Positions 18,535 through 26,554 of a stretch of DNA of 64,000 nt are shown here, in pieces (position 1 is the first letter of the stretch; the number at the start of each line of letters is the position of its first letter). The notes below the pieces were generated by a model, which was given only the letters and a program-made list of their open reading frames with translations, was not told where the DNA came from and did no database searches. The stretch is from UBA668 sp963720695. GTDB taxonomy: Bacteria; Actinomycetota; Acidimicrobiia; Acidimicrobiales; Ilumatobacteraceae. The position numbers were made by a program, and so were the translations under genes. The DNA lies in NCBI GenBank assembly GCA_963720695.1, contig CAVRGG010000004.1:62001-126000 (forward strand). The letters run 5' to 3'.

Positions 18535-19035
18535 CTACTTGACGACGAGCACGGGAAGATCGCCCTCGCGGACGATCTGGTCACTCACCGACGGGTTGAA
18601 CAGGCGGGAGAACCACGCACGGTCGTGCGAGCCGACCACCACGACATCCGCGTGGTGCTCGTGGGCGGCCGCCATGATCGCCGATGCCGGATCACCGAGA
18701 TCGCCCAGCGCCGTGGCGTCCTCGATCGACGCGGCTGCGACGGCGTCGGCCGCTTCTTGTTCCGCATCACCGGTCGCGGTGTCGGCCATCTCGACCGCCT
18801 GAGCGCTGCTGACCACGGGCGGGTACCAGGCCATGGGCGACATGACCGGTGAGACGAACGCCCATGCCATGTCGTCGTAGGGTCGGCTGCCGACGTTGAT
18901 CACGAGATAGGTGGCGTCGTCTCCGAACAGGCGGTGCGCCGTACGAACGATGCTCACCGACTCGTCGGCGGAGTCCTCGACAGCGATCAGGACCGTGGCC
19001 GATCCTGCCGACCTGGCGGCGGCTGCGTCGCTCAT
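18535..19035 (-). CDS. Universal stress protein (UspA family)
   Basis: A single-domain Usp of 166 residues. The N-terminal strand VLIAVEDSADES and the C-terminal VVVGSHDRAWFSRLFNPSVSDQIVREGDLPVLVV give the ATP-binding loop (G-x2-R-x9-G-S family pattern) in altered form, with SHDRAWFSRLFNPSVS in place of GSRGxxGxxxLLGSVS. ATP binding is therefore plausible but not certain. A Met/Pro/Trp-rich loop in the middle is unusual. Last gene of a small minus-strand operon with two tiny proteins upstream; the gap is 1 base. Confidence 0.88.
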   Translation of the reverse strand: MSDAAAARSAGSATVLIAVEDSADESVSIVRTAHRLFGDDATYLVINVGSRPYDDMAWAFVSPVMSPMAWYPPVVSSAQAVEMADTATGDAEQEAADAVAAASIEDATALGDLGDPASAIMAAAHEHHADVVVVGSHDRAWFSRLFNPSVSDQIVREGDLPVLVVK

Positions 19036-19036
19036 C

Positions 19037-19237
19037 TCAGACTCCTTCGCTGACACGATCGTCGGCTGACGGCGAGATCTCCTCGTCCGTGTCGGGACGG
19101 CCCTTGCGGGTGAGCCGGGCAAGCAGCCGACTCGCCAGTGTGGCCATCACGGCGACACCGTGGAGCGTTCCGCGGGCGACGGCGAGCAGGCCGCGAAAGA
19201 ATCCGACGCGGCGTTGGGGTTCCTCCGGCGTGGTCAT
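19037..19237 (-). CDS. Small hypothetical protein, 66 residues
   Basis: Not recognised. It has a basic, amphipathic to hydrophobic centre (GFFRGLLAVARGTLHGVAVM) and an acidic C-terminal tail. It could sit on the membrane surface. Translation is probably coupled: its ATG overlaps the stop of the 26-residue gene by 4 bases and its stop is 1 base from the universal stress protein gene. Confidence 0.6.
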   Translation of the reverse strand: MTTPEEPQRRVGFFRGLLAVARGTLHGVAVMATLASRLLARLTRKGRPDTDEEISPSADDRVSEGV

Positions 19238-19314
19238 CGCAGCAACAGCACGATCACGACAATGAGGATGATGAGTCCGAGTCCGCCACCGATGTAGACA
19301 CCTGATGCAATCAT
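19234..19314 (-). CDS. 26-residue hydrophobic membrane peptide
   Basis: A single predicted membrane helix: MIASGVYIGGG, then LGLIILIVVIVLLLR and stop. It is below the size threshold of most gene callers, but is supported by the ATGA overlap with the next gene and by a composition like other tiny single-span actinobacterial membrane proteins. Function unknown; a stress or envelope role is suggested by its neighbours. Confidence 0.55.
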   Translation of the reverse strand: MIASGVYIGGGLGLIILIVVIVLLLR

Positions 19315-19368
19315 GTCGATCGGTTACCCGATCTCGGACATCTCAAACCTCACCGGCCCTGGACGCGA

Positions 19369-19402
19369 CGAGGCCCACCCGCCGGGGGACGGATGGGCCT
19401 CG
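19369..19402 (-). terminator. Hairpin after the CsbD-like gene
   Basis: CGAGGCCCA (19369-19377) pairs perfectly with TGGGCCTCG (19394-19402) around a 16-base GC-rich loop. It starts 21 bases after the CsbD stop on the minus strand. No T-tract is present. Confidence 0.55.
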
Positions 19403-19422
19403 AGCTGACCGCGGGCACGTGG

Positions 19423-19611
19423 TCAGTCCTTGGTGAGCGCCTTCTTCGCGCGATCGATGAGGTCGTTGGCCTTGTCGCCGGCCTTCGACACCATCTCCTT
19501 GGCGTCGCCTGCCTTCTTGTCGGCGTCGCCCTTGCGCTTCAGATCACGGTCGTCGGTGAGTTCACCGGCCGCCTTCTCGATCTTGCCCTTTGCCTGATCC
19601 TTGTTGTCCAT
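19423..19611 (-). CDS. CsbD family stress-response protein
   Basis: A 62-residue, highly charged Lys/Asp/Ala-rich protein with the CsbD pattern: N-terminal KGKIEKAAGELTDDRDLKRKGDADKKAGDAKE, then a coiled helix. Such proteins are general stress proteins of unknown mechanism, probably flexible in solution. The ribosome site AAAGGA lies 6 bases before the ATG. The surroundings (universal stress protein, small membrane proteins) are typical of a stress-induced group. Confidence 0.93.
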   Translation of the reverse strand: MDNKDQAKGKIEKAAGELTDDRDLKRKGDADKKAGDAKEMVSKAGDKANDLIDRAKKALTKD

Positions 19612-19654
19612 GATGGGTCCTTTCGGGTTGGGGGGTGAGTGGGTGGGGAGTGGG

Positions 19655-19810
19655 TCACCAGTAATGGCGGCGGCCGCCGACGGCGCGTCCGGTACCGCCG
19701 AGCAGCATCAGCACGACGCCGACGATGAGGACGATGATCCCCAGTGAGTACAGAATCGGGATGCTCATCAAGATGCCGATGAGGAGGAGAATGAGTCCGG
19801 TGATGATCAT
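19655..19810 (-). CDS. 51-residue two-span membrane protein (DUF6131-like)
   Basis: A small protein of two hydrophobic helices separated by a Pro-containing turn (MIITGLILLLIGILMSIPIL, then a Gly/Val/Leu-rich helix) and a basic C-terminal tail ending in RRHYW. It resembles the DUF6131 group of tiny actinobacterial membrane proteins. It lies 43 bases upstream of the CsbD-like gene on the same strand, consistent with co-expression. Function unknown. Confidence 0.65.
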   Translation of the reverse strand: MIITGLILLLIGILMSIPILYSLGIIVLIVGVVLMLLGGTGRAVGGRRHYW

Positions 19811-20895
19811 GCGGTCCGGCTACCCCGACCCGCATCCGCCGAAACACGGCCCTCGCAATTCTCCTCCGTGACATTCGGTGCTTCCGGCCTGGATCGGGCG
19901 ATCGCAGTGATGCGAGCATCGAGGAGGGGCGATGGGCCAGCACTCCGATCACCCATGTTCTCGGGAACCTACAGCGTTCGCTGCGATACACCCGTCGCAC
20001 TCGCCGACGCCTCGACGAGGTGAGATCGCGACGCGATCCGCATCGAACGAGTGGAAGGCATCGATCGCTCTTCGGAGAGGTCGGCCACAGCTCGCCGGCA
20101 GCAAGACCTGCGTCGTGTGCGACGGAAAGGATGTGATCGAGCTGGGTGCAGTCATGACGTCTCCTGAGGTGGGAATCGGATCGCAAGCAGCACTGGCCGC
20201 CCGCCGTAGAGATTTCCCTCAGGCGAGCCGTTCAAACCTCCGTGCGGCTGTCCGCTCCGGTGCGCGCTGCGGTTTCGGAGGACCAAGCCTCGAGGACACC
20301 ACCGTCATGGCACTTTCCGGCAGACCACCGACCGTGTGAAACAGGGATCGGCGCCTGATCGACGAGTTCGAATCGGCCGTCACTCAACTCTGGACGGACT
20401 CGAGCGTCGGCTTTCACCCATCCCCGGCAAGGCCGTGGCTCTCGGTCGAGCCGGCGCTGACCGGATCACCGCGCGAGCGGCGACATCGGACGTGACATCG
20501 GACGGCAGTTCTCGCGGATGACTCCGTCGCCGGCGAAGCAGTTCAGACTCGTGCGGTCAAACTGCCGATCGGCGATGGGTCGGCCGCAACCGTCGTCGCC
20601 ACAACACGAACGAGGCAGTCGGTCAGGCCCGTGCCCAGGCGAAGCGCTCGGGCAGGGCGGCTGAGCGCAGCTCGGTCGCGCTCCTGGACGATGCGACCAG
20701 GGCGGTCCGCCCAGCAACGACACCCCGAGTGTCCTCGACGAGTGGACCAAGGCCGACCCTTGTTCCAGCGGGCACAGGAACTGACATCCAGGGTCGCAGC
20801 TCCATGGGAAGCGGAACTGATCGACGCCATTCACGCCGCCTGATCAGCCGACGTTCTGGAACCGCGATGCGGCTTCCTCGTTCGGAAAACGAAAG
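19811..20895. other. About 1.1 kb without a convincing gene
   Basis: Six-frame reading gives only short, Ser/Arg/Pro-rich frames with no recognisable family and no steady third-position GC bias, unlike every neighbour. A strong purine-rich site precedes an ATG at 19932, but the 135-residue product looks non-coding. The stretch ends at the terminator of tRNA-Ala, so it lies on the 3' side of the tRNA, the side where integrating elements insert. No integrase, no repeat of the tRNA 3' end and no element gene was found. It may be gene decay. Confidence 0.5.
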
Positions 20896-20921
20896 AACCC
20901 CAGGTCGTCTGACCTGGGGTT
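20896..20921 (-). terminator. Rho-independent terminator of tRNA-Ala
   Basis: A perfect 11-bp stem (20896-20906 with 20911-20921) with a 4-base loop, starting 7 bases after the tRNA 3' end on the minus strand. A T-rich tail follows on both strands. This is the clearest canonical terminator in the window. Confidence 0.9.
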
Positions 20922-20928
20922 TTGTCCG

Positions 20929-21001
20929 TGGAGCTAAAGGGAATTGAACCCTTGACCTCTTCCATGCCATGGAAGCGCTCTGCCAACTGAGCTATAGCCC
21001 C
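20929..21001 (-). tRNA. tRNA-Ala (anticodon GGC)
   Basis: A 73-base cloverleaf. The acceptor stem is GGGGCTA/TAGCTCC with the G3-U70 wobble pair that specifies alanine. The D arm is GCTC/GAGC and the anticodon stem CTTCC/GGAAG, with loop ATGGCAT giving anticodon GGC for GCC codons. The T arm contains GGTTCAATTCC. A73 is present and CCA is not encoded. It lies between the ABM-domain gene and its own terminator on the same strand. Confidence 0.97.
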
Positions 21002-21063
21002 GAACGAGTGGAGGACGATACCAGCGAGGCATCCCCCACTCAAACGTGATCAGCCGAACCAAC

Positions 21064-21642
21064 TCACAAGGTTCGCTTCGAGCGCAGTCTCGTACGCAAC
21101 GGGCCGACCGCCAGACGCATCACGATGGTGATCAGCAGCGACGAGATCACGACCCGCACCCCGCTCGGCAACTGCGCGATGCGCGGGGCCACCACGAACG
21201 AGGAGCCGATGGCGACCGGGTAGACCCAGGCGACATCGGTGGCGATCCGACCCCACCACGAACGGGGAGGCTCGGCCCGGTCCGGCAGCTCGAACCAGTT
21301 CTCCACCCCGACCGTTCGGGAGATGCGCTCACTGGTGACGAATTCACTCGCCCGGGCCATCAGCGCCATCCGCTCGGCGGAACGCTCCCACTCCCGCAGG
21401 TGCACCCCGTCCACGAACCGGAACACGAACTGGTGGTCACCGCCGGCGGGGCCCGGGTGCAGGACCCCGGCGCCGAGGCAGCCTCGGAATGTCGAAAGCG
21501 CCTCGATGGCGTCGGCGGTCCAAAGGTCGTACAGCGCCTCGAAGCCCGGCTTGATCGTGCGCGCCACCGTGATGGTGACGGGATCCGACGCCACCCGTGG
21601 GAGCTGGGCGGTGTCGAAGGGGCCGGAAAGTGCGAGTGACAT
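21064..21642 (-). CDS. Antibiotic-biosynthesis-monooxygenase-domain membrane protein
   Basis: A 192-residue protein with an ABM-like ferredoxin fold in the first 110 residues (VTITVARTIKPGFEALYDLW, then an FRGCLGAGVLHPG strand and HQFVFRFVDGVHLREWERSAER). Two hydrophobic C-terminal segments (VYPVAIGSSFVVAPRI and VRVVISSLLITIVMRLAV) follow, separated by a short loop. This ABM-plus-membrane layout is widespread but uncharacterised. The ATG at 21642 is chosen because the domain starts just after it. Monocistronic, upstream of tRNA-Ala. Confidence 0.75.
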   Translation of the reverse strand: MSLALSGPFDTAQLPRVASDPVTITVARTIKPGFEALYDLWTADAIEALSTFRGCLGAGVLHPGPAGGDHQFVFRFVDGVHLREWERSAERMALMARASEFVTSERISRTVGVENWFELPDRAEPPRSWWGRIATDVAWVYPVAIGSSFVVAPRIAQLPSGVRVVISSLLITIVMRLAVGPLRTRLRSKRTL

Positions 21643-21729
21643 GGGACGTTCCACGCTACCGATCGGGCGCGACGCCCCGTCGGTGACTCCGATCACAACG
21701 CCAGCGACGACACGCCCGAGACGACACGC

Positions 21730-22146
21730 TCAGTCGTCGTGATCCACGTTCGCGGGGTCCGCGTCGTCGGGGTCCGAATCCTCGGCCCATGCGATCTTGG
21801 GGACGTCGCGGTACAGCCGCTCGATCTCGTAGTACATGCGGATGTCCTCGGAGAACACGTGCACGACGACGTCGCCGTAGTCCATGAGCACCCACTGCTG
21901 CTCGCTCTGCCCCTCGGAGCGCAGCGGAGACCGACCCAGCTGGACCCGCACGGCTTCATCGACGGCATCGACCACCGATCGCACCAGGCGACGGTTGCTC
22001 GCGCTGGTGATCACGAAGTAGTCGGTGATGGCGAGAACATCGCCCACCGCGAGGACGAGCGTGTGCTCGGCCTTCTTGTCGTCGGCGGCGCGGGCCGCCA
22101 CGCAGGCGAGCTCGCGGGCTGCCAGGGCAGCGGTGGAAAGGGCCAT
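21730..22146 (-). CDS. rsfS: Ribosome silencing factor RsfS
   Basis: A 138-residue protein of the RsfS/Iojap/DUF143 family, which binds ribosomal protein uL14 and blocks subunit joining under starvation. Family marks are the TDYFVITSASNRR stretch near residue 42, a central QWVLMDYGDVVVHVFSEDIRMYYEIERLY (split here only in description) and an acidic tail. It is preceded by the LCP-like gene with TGATG overlap and, further up, nadD. That conserved order supports the assignment. Confidence 0.95.
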   Translation of the reverse strand: MALSTAALAARELACVAARAADDKKAEHTLVLAVGDVLAITDYFVITSASNRRLVRSVVDAVDEAVRVQLGRSPLRSEGQSEQQWVLMDYGDVVVHVFSEDIRMYYEIERLYRDVPKIAWAEDSDPDDADPANVDHDD

Positions 22147-23378
22147 CAGGGCTCCGTCGTGGTCGTGGTCGTGGACGGCATGGTGTCGCCCGTGGTGGTG
22201 TCGTCGAGGAAGCTGGTGCCCAGCTGGATCACGACGTCGATCCCGGCGATGCGGGTCTCGGGCTTGGTGGTCTCGATGTCGCCGAACAGCGTCTCGATCC
22301 CTGCGACGTCACCGGCGAAGCGGTCGTCGTAGAGCTGCACGACGGTCTTCTCCTGGACCGGACCGTTCAGGTACACCTGCTGGACGTTGGCCCCGAGGTA
22401 GAGCAGCGCCTCCACGGTGTACTTGACCTTGGCGTCGTAGCCCGGTCCGGGCGGTGCCTCGACGCGGAACATGAGTCCCGGGGCGGCAGCGGACATCGCG
22501 CTCGGGGCGATGGAGGCGAACACCATCACGGCTTCGGCCCGATCGAGCTCGTCGACGTCCTTGCCCTCCGGGATCTCACTCGCGGGCAGCGTGTGCACGG
22601 GAAGCCCTCGCGCCATCGTGGGGCCGGCGAAGACCTGCGTGAGGAGGTGCTCGAACGACGTCGGGACCCCAGCGGCAGCCTTGGTCTTGCCGTCGCCGAT
22701 GGTGGCGGCGACGCCTTGCCACACCGCCTCGATGTTCGGCTCGCGGGTGATCTCCTTCTGCCCGTCGACCCGCGCGTTGATGATGATCGAGGCCTGCTTC
22801 GCGGACAGCTGCAGCTCACCCTTGGGGAACATCGCGACGGTCGAGCCGTTGTCCGTGGTCTCGACGGTCGAGGGCAGCACGACCTGGATCGGCGCGACCG
22901 GGTCGAGGAGGGTCGTGAGCTCGTCCGGAGTGGCGACGATGCTCTGGTCGATCGTGATCGACAGCGTGCTCTCGACGGCCAGCGTCAGCGCCTCTTCGCC
23001 GCTGGCCGAGTACACCTCGGTGAGAGGAACGCGCTGACCCTGGAGTCCCCCGGCCGTGTCGACCGAGATCGGTACGGAGACGATGCTGCCTCCCGGCGGA
23101 CTGCCGATCGGCTGGCCGGTGTCGGCGTCGACCGACAGCGGCTTCATCACGAAGACCGTGATGCTCGACAGGCGATCGAAGGCATCGACGGTGGCCAGCA
23201 TGCCGACGGGCGTGACGGGCACGGGAATCGTCGTCGTGGAGGTGTCCTTCGCCCCTTCGTAACGACGGAGCGCCTGAGCCCCGGCGTACATCAGCCCTCC
23301 GACGCCGACGAGCACCAGCAGGTTGACGGCGAGCATCAGGGCGGTGCGCTTGCGGCGCGTCGACGACAACGCCGTCAT
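22146..23378 (-). CDS. LCP-related (LytR-CpsA-Psr-like) membrane-anchored protein
   Basis: A 410-residue protein with a cytoplasmic basic N terminus, one membrane helix (residues 12-33), and a large extracytoplasmic domain that resembles LytR-CpsA-Psr proteins in shape but has lost most catalytic Arg motifs. A C-terminal region with VYLNGPVQEKTVVQLYDD may be a LytR_C domain. The extreme C terminus is Thr-rich. It sits between nadD (4-base overlap) and rsfS (1-base overlap), where many actinobacteria carry a LytR-family gene. Transfer of wall polymers is possible; the divergence makes this uncertain. Confidence 0.55.
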   Translation of the reverse strand: MTALSSTRRKRTALMLAVNLLVLVGVGGLMYAGAQALRRYEGAKDTSTTTIPVPVTPVGMLATVDAFDRLSSITVFVMKPLSVDADTGQPIGSPPGGSIVSVPISVDTAGGLQGQRVPLTEVYSASGEEALTLAVESTLSITIDQSIVATPDELTTLLDPVAPIQVVLPSTVETTDNGSTVAMFPKGELQLSAKQASIIINARVDGQKEITREPNIEAVWQGVAATIGDGKTKAAAGVPTSFEHLLTQVFAGPTMARGLPVHTLPASEIPEGKDVDELDRAEAVMVFASIAPSAMSAAAPGLMFRVEAPPGPGYDAKVKYTVEALLYLGANVQQVYLNGPVQEKTVVQLYDDRFAGDVAGIETLFGDIETTKPETRIAGIDVVIQLGTSFLDDTTTGDTMPSTTTTTTEP

Positions 23379-23977
23379 GCGTCCTCCCGGTAGAGCTCGA
23401 GCGCGTGGATCACGTCGAGCACCGGATCGGTCACGAGGTAGTCCAACGGCCTGCCGTCACGTGCCCGGTCGCGCAGGTCCGTGCTCGACACCTCCAGACG
23501 CGGGACTTCGACTCGGTTCCAGTGAAACCGATCGGGCAACGACACCGGTTCACCGGGGCGGTCGACGACGACGAGCTCGGACCGTTCGGCCACCTCTTCG
23601 AAGCGCTGCCAGGTCTCGAACCCGGCTGCCGCGTCGTCGCCGACGATGGTGTAGAGGGTCGCGCCCGGGTGCTGCTGTGCCAAGAACTCGAGCGTATCGG
23701 CGGTGTAGGAGGGCCCGCCGTGTTCGACCTCGGCGCGACCGGCCACCAGCCCGGTGACATCCGCCACTGCAGCCTCCACCATCGCCAGACGCGCCGCCGC
23801 CGGAGTGATCGGACGGCTACCCGCCTTCTGCCACGGCTCGTTGGCGACCATGAGGATGACCACGTCGAGCGACAGGGCGAAGCGCACATTGACCGCGGTC
23901 ACCAGGTGCCCCACGTGCGGGGGGTCGAAGGTGCCACCGAACAGACCGATGCGCTGAGGGGGGTCTTGCGAGGGCAC
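23375..23977 (-). CDS. nadD: Nicotinate-nucleotide adenylyltransferase
   Basis: Converts nicotinate mononucleotide and ATP to deamido-NAD. The 200-residue protein has the nucleotidyltransferase phosphate loop GLFGGTFDPPHVGHL (H-x-G-H type, His18/His21 region), the substrate motif NEPWQKAG and the late SSTDLRDRARDGRPLDYLV (ISST-R motif). It ends in the normal helix. First gene of the nadD/LCP-like/rsfS operon. The 272 bases upstream, shared with the divergent sigma-factor gene, are comparatively AT-rich and must hold both promoters, but no clear consensus is seen. Confidence 0.96.
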   Translation of the reverse strand: MPSQDPPQRIGLFGGTFDPPHVGHLVTAVNVRFALSLDVVILMVANEPWQKAGSRPITPAAARLAMVEAAVADVTGLVAGRAEVEHGGPSYTADTLEFLAQQHPGATLYTIVGDDAAAGFETWQRFEEVAERSELVVVDRPGEPVSLPDRFHWNRVEVPRLEVSSTDLRDRARDGRPLDYLVTDPVLDVIHALELYREDA

Positions 23978-24249
23978 GACGGTGCAGTGTACGACGCCGA
24001 AGCCCCAGGTCGCAGGCAGGTCAATTCGTCATGATACGGGCAAGCCGGCTTCTGACACGACATTCCTTGACCGATGTAGTACTGTGACCTGTCCCCCCAA
24101 ACCGACTCCCCCCAGATCGGACTCGGGCACACACCGTCTCGAACGGCGCGCCTGCGTCTCGTCGAACCGGTGCGTCGTTCGGCCATGTGCCGGAAGACAC
24201 ATCCTCCCGCGGAATCTGACGACAACCCCACAAGTTGAGATGCACTGAC

Positions 24250-25077
24250 ATGAATGACTCAATCGGACTCTACCTGAACGACATCGGAAAGGTTTCTCTT
24301 CTCAATGCTGAAGAGGAGCGAGAGCTTTCTCGTGTCATCGAAACCGGCCGCGATGCCGCCGAGCGTCTCGCCAACGGCGAGAAGGGCGCCGCCCTCAAGG
24401 CATCGGTCGCAGCTGCCGCCGAAGCGAAGGATCGCTTCATCCGCGCCAACCTGCGCCTCGTGGTGAGCATTGCTCGCCGCTATCCCCTCCCCCAGGGCAT
24501 GGACCTCCTCGATCTCATCCAGGAAGGCAACCTCGGCCTCGAGCACGCCGTCGACAAGTTCGACTGGCGCCGTGGGTTCAAGTTCTCGACCTACGCCACC
24601 TTCTGGATCCGCCAGGCCATCGGCCGGGCACTCGATCAGAAGGCCAGCCTCATCCGCATCCCGGGCGACCGCTCCGCCAGCCTTCGTGCAGCACTGCGTC
24701 AGGCCAGCGGCGACGGTGAGACCCTCGATGTCGGCAACGCCGAACTCCACCGCCTCACCACGCCGGTCTCGCTCGACAAGACCATCGGCGACGACGGCGA
24801 TGCGACACTCGGCGACCTCATGGCCAACGGCGACGGCACCCCCGAAGACGCCGTCATGGCGATGGTCGACACCGATCTGCTCGACGAGCTCCTCGGCACC
24901 CTCGACAAGCGGGCTCGCTACGCGGTCGAGGCTCGCTTCGGCCTCCTCGACGGCGAGCGCAAGAGCTTCCGCGAAGTCGGCGAGAACCTGGGCGTCACCG
25001 CCGAGGCCGCCCGCCGCCTCGTCAGCCGGGCAGTCGCCGGGTTGCGCGAGGACGCGGTCCGCATCCTGGCCGTCTGA
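24250..25077 (+). CDS. Sigma-70 family RNA polymerase sigma factor, group 2-like
   Basis: A 275-residue sigma factor with region 1.2 (IGLYLNDIGKVSLLNAEEE), regions 2.1-2.4 (NLRLVVSIARRYPLPQGMDL, DLIQEGNLGLEHAVDKFDW, KFSTYATFWIRQAI), a shortened region 3, and region 4 ending in a helix-turn-helix (SFREVGENLGVTAEAARRLVSRA). It is shorter than principal sigma factors and lacks the acidic region 1.1, so it is probably an alternative (SigB/HrdA-like) factor. ATG 24250 is chosen over the in-frame 24235 because region 1.2 starts right after it. Monocistronic with its own terminator. Confidence 0.92.
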   Translation: MNDSIGLYLNDIGKVSLLNAEEERELSRVIETGRDAAERLANGEKGAALKASVAAAAEAKDRFIRANLRLVVSIARRYPLPQGMDLLDLIQEGNLGLEHAVDKFDWRRGFKFSTYATFWIRQAIGRALDQKASLIRIPGDRSASLRAALRQASGDGETLDVGNAELHRLTTPVSLDKTIGDDGDATLGDLMANGDGTPEDAVMAMVDTDLLDELLGTLDKRARYAVEARFGLLDGERKSFREVGENLGVTAEAARRLVSRAVAGLREDAVRILAV

Positions 25078-25110
25078 GCCTGCTTCGCCCGCATCGCGGG
25101 CCGACGATCT

Positions 25111-25142
25111 CGAACGCCGTGGCCCTCGGGTCACGGCGTTCG
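25111..25142 (+). terminator. Rho-independent terminator of the sigma-factor gene
   Basis: An 11-bp perfect stem (25111-25121 with 25132-25142), a 10-base loop, and the T-run CAGTTTTCTC directly after the stem. It lies 33 bases downstream of the sigma stop. Confidence 0.88.
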
Positions 25143-25190
25143 CAGTTTTCTCCCCGGTCGCCCGGGCGGGTGACCGGTTAGCATTGCCGC

Positions 25191-26546
25191 GTGGCAAAAG
25201 CGTGGTCCCCCTCCTCCTGGCAGGCACTGCCCGCCGAGCAGCAACCCGAGTGGCCCGACCAGGGTGATCTCGACCGGGCGCTGAAGCAGATCGCGTCGTA
25301 TCCACCGTTGGTCTTCGCCGGAGAGGCACGGTCGTTGCAGGCCTCGTTGGCGCAGGTCGCCGCCGGCAATGCGTTCCTCCTCCAGGCCGGCGACTGCGCC
25401 GAGAGCTTCGAGGAGTTCTCGGCCGTCAACATTCGCGAGAAGCTGCGGGTCATCCTGCAGATGTCGGTGGTGCTCACGTACTCCCTCGGTGTCCCCGTGG
25501 TGAAGGTGGGCCGCATCGCCGGGCAGTTCGCCAAGCCCCGCTCCAGCAGCTTCGAGCAGGTCGGCGATCAGCGCCTGCCCAGCTTCCGCGGCCACATCGT
25601 CAACGGCGACGCCCCCACGTCCGCCGCCCGTACCCCGGACCCCGAGCGCCTCGTCCAGGCGTACAACCAGTCGGCGAGCACGTTGAACCTGCTGCGGGCG
25701 TTCACCAAGGGCGGGTTCGCCGACCTCGGCAGGGTCCACGCATGGACGCAGGAGTTCGTCGGGAGCAGCCCCGAGGGTCGCCGGTACGAACAGCTCGCCG
25801 GAGAGATCGACCGGGCCCTGCGGTTCATGCGAGCCTGCGGCGTCGACACAGAGGCCACCCACGACCTGCACGAAACCACCGTCTACACCAGCCACGAGGC
25901 GCTCCTGCTGGGCTACGAGGAATCCCTCACCCGTCAGGACTCGCTGACCGGGGGCTGGTACGACTGCTCGGCCCACATGCTCTGGATCGGTGAGCGCACC
26001 CGCCAACTCGAGGGTGCGCACGTCGAGTTCCTCCGCGGTGTCGGCAATCCCATCGGCTGCAAGGTCGGCCCGTCGACCGATGCGTCCTACGTGCTCGAGC
26101 TGTGCGAGAAGTTGAACCCGGCACGAATCCCCGGTCGGATCACGATCATCAGCCGCATGGGTGCCGAGAAGGTCGAGGACGGGCTCCGACCGCTGTTGCG
26201 CGCGGTTCGGGAGGCGGGCCACCCCGTGGTCTGGGCCTGCGACCCGATGCACGGCAACACGATCAGCAGCGTCAGCGGACGCAAGACCCGCGACTTCGAT
26301 GCGATCTGCGACGAGATCGACGGCTTCGTGCGCGCCCACCACGCCGAGGACACCTGGCCCGGCGGGATCCATGTCGAGCTCACCGGCGACAACGTCACCG
26401 AATGCATCGGCGGCGCCGACAAGATCCTCGACAGCCAGCTCGACGACCGCTACCAAACGGTGTGCGATCCACGGCTCAACGGCCGCCAGAGCCTCGACCT
26501 GGCGTTCCACGTCGCGGAGATGCTGCGCTCCACCGGCCTCGCCTGA
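25191..26546 (+). CDS. 3-deoxy-7-phosphoheptulonate synthase, class II
   Basis: First enzyme of the shikimate pathway: condenses phosphoenolpyruvate with erythrose 4-phosphate to DAHP. The 451-residue protein is full length for the plant/actinobacterial class II family. It shows the metal-binding Cys in LQAGDCAESFEEF (about residue 65), GRIAGQFAKPRSS, SRMGAEKVEDGLRPLL, the metal ligands in WACDPMHGNT, HVELTGDNVTECIGG and CDPRLNGRQSLDLAF. GTG start at 25191. The serine hydrolase and MFS genes follow closely. Confidence 0.96.
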   Translation: MAKAWSPSSWQALPAEQQPEWPDQGDLDRALKQIASYPPLVFAGEARSLQASLAQVAAGNAFLLQAGDCAESFEEFSAVNIREKLRVILQMSVVLTYSLGVPVVKVGRIAGQFAKPRSSSFEQVGDQRLPSFRGHIVNGDAPTSAARTPDPERLVQAYNQSASTLNLLRAFTKGGFADLGRVHAWTQEFVGSSPEGRRYEQLAGEIDRALRFMRACGVDTEATHDLHETTVYTSHEALLLGYEESLTRQDSLTGGWYDCSAHMLWIGERTRQLEGAHVEFLRGVGNPIGCKVGPSTDASYVLELCEKLNPARIPGRITIISRMGAEKVEDGLRPLLRAVREAGHPVVWACDPMHGNTISSVSGRKTRDFDAICDEIDGFVRAHHAEDTWPGGIHVELTGDNVTECIGGADKILDSQLDDRYQTVCDPRLNGRQSLDLAFHVAEMLRSTGLA

Positions 26547-26554
26547 GTCGAATC

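Noticed and set aside
19932..20339. A possible 135-residue gene with a strong ribosome site
   Set aside because: No third-position GC bias, no family resemblance and a Ser/Arg/Pro-rich product; the purine-rich site may be chance.
24067..24090. TTGACC as -35 of the sigma-factor promoter
   Set aside because: No acceptable -10 hexamer at 16-18 bases; the region is AT-rich but the promoter cannot be placed.
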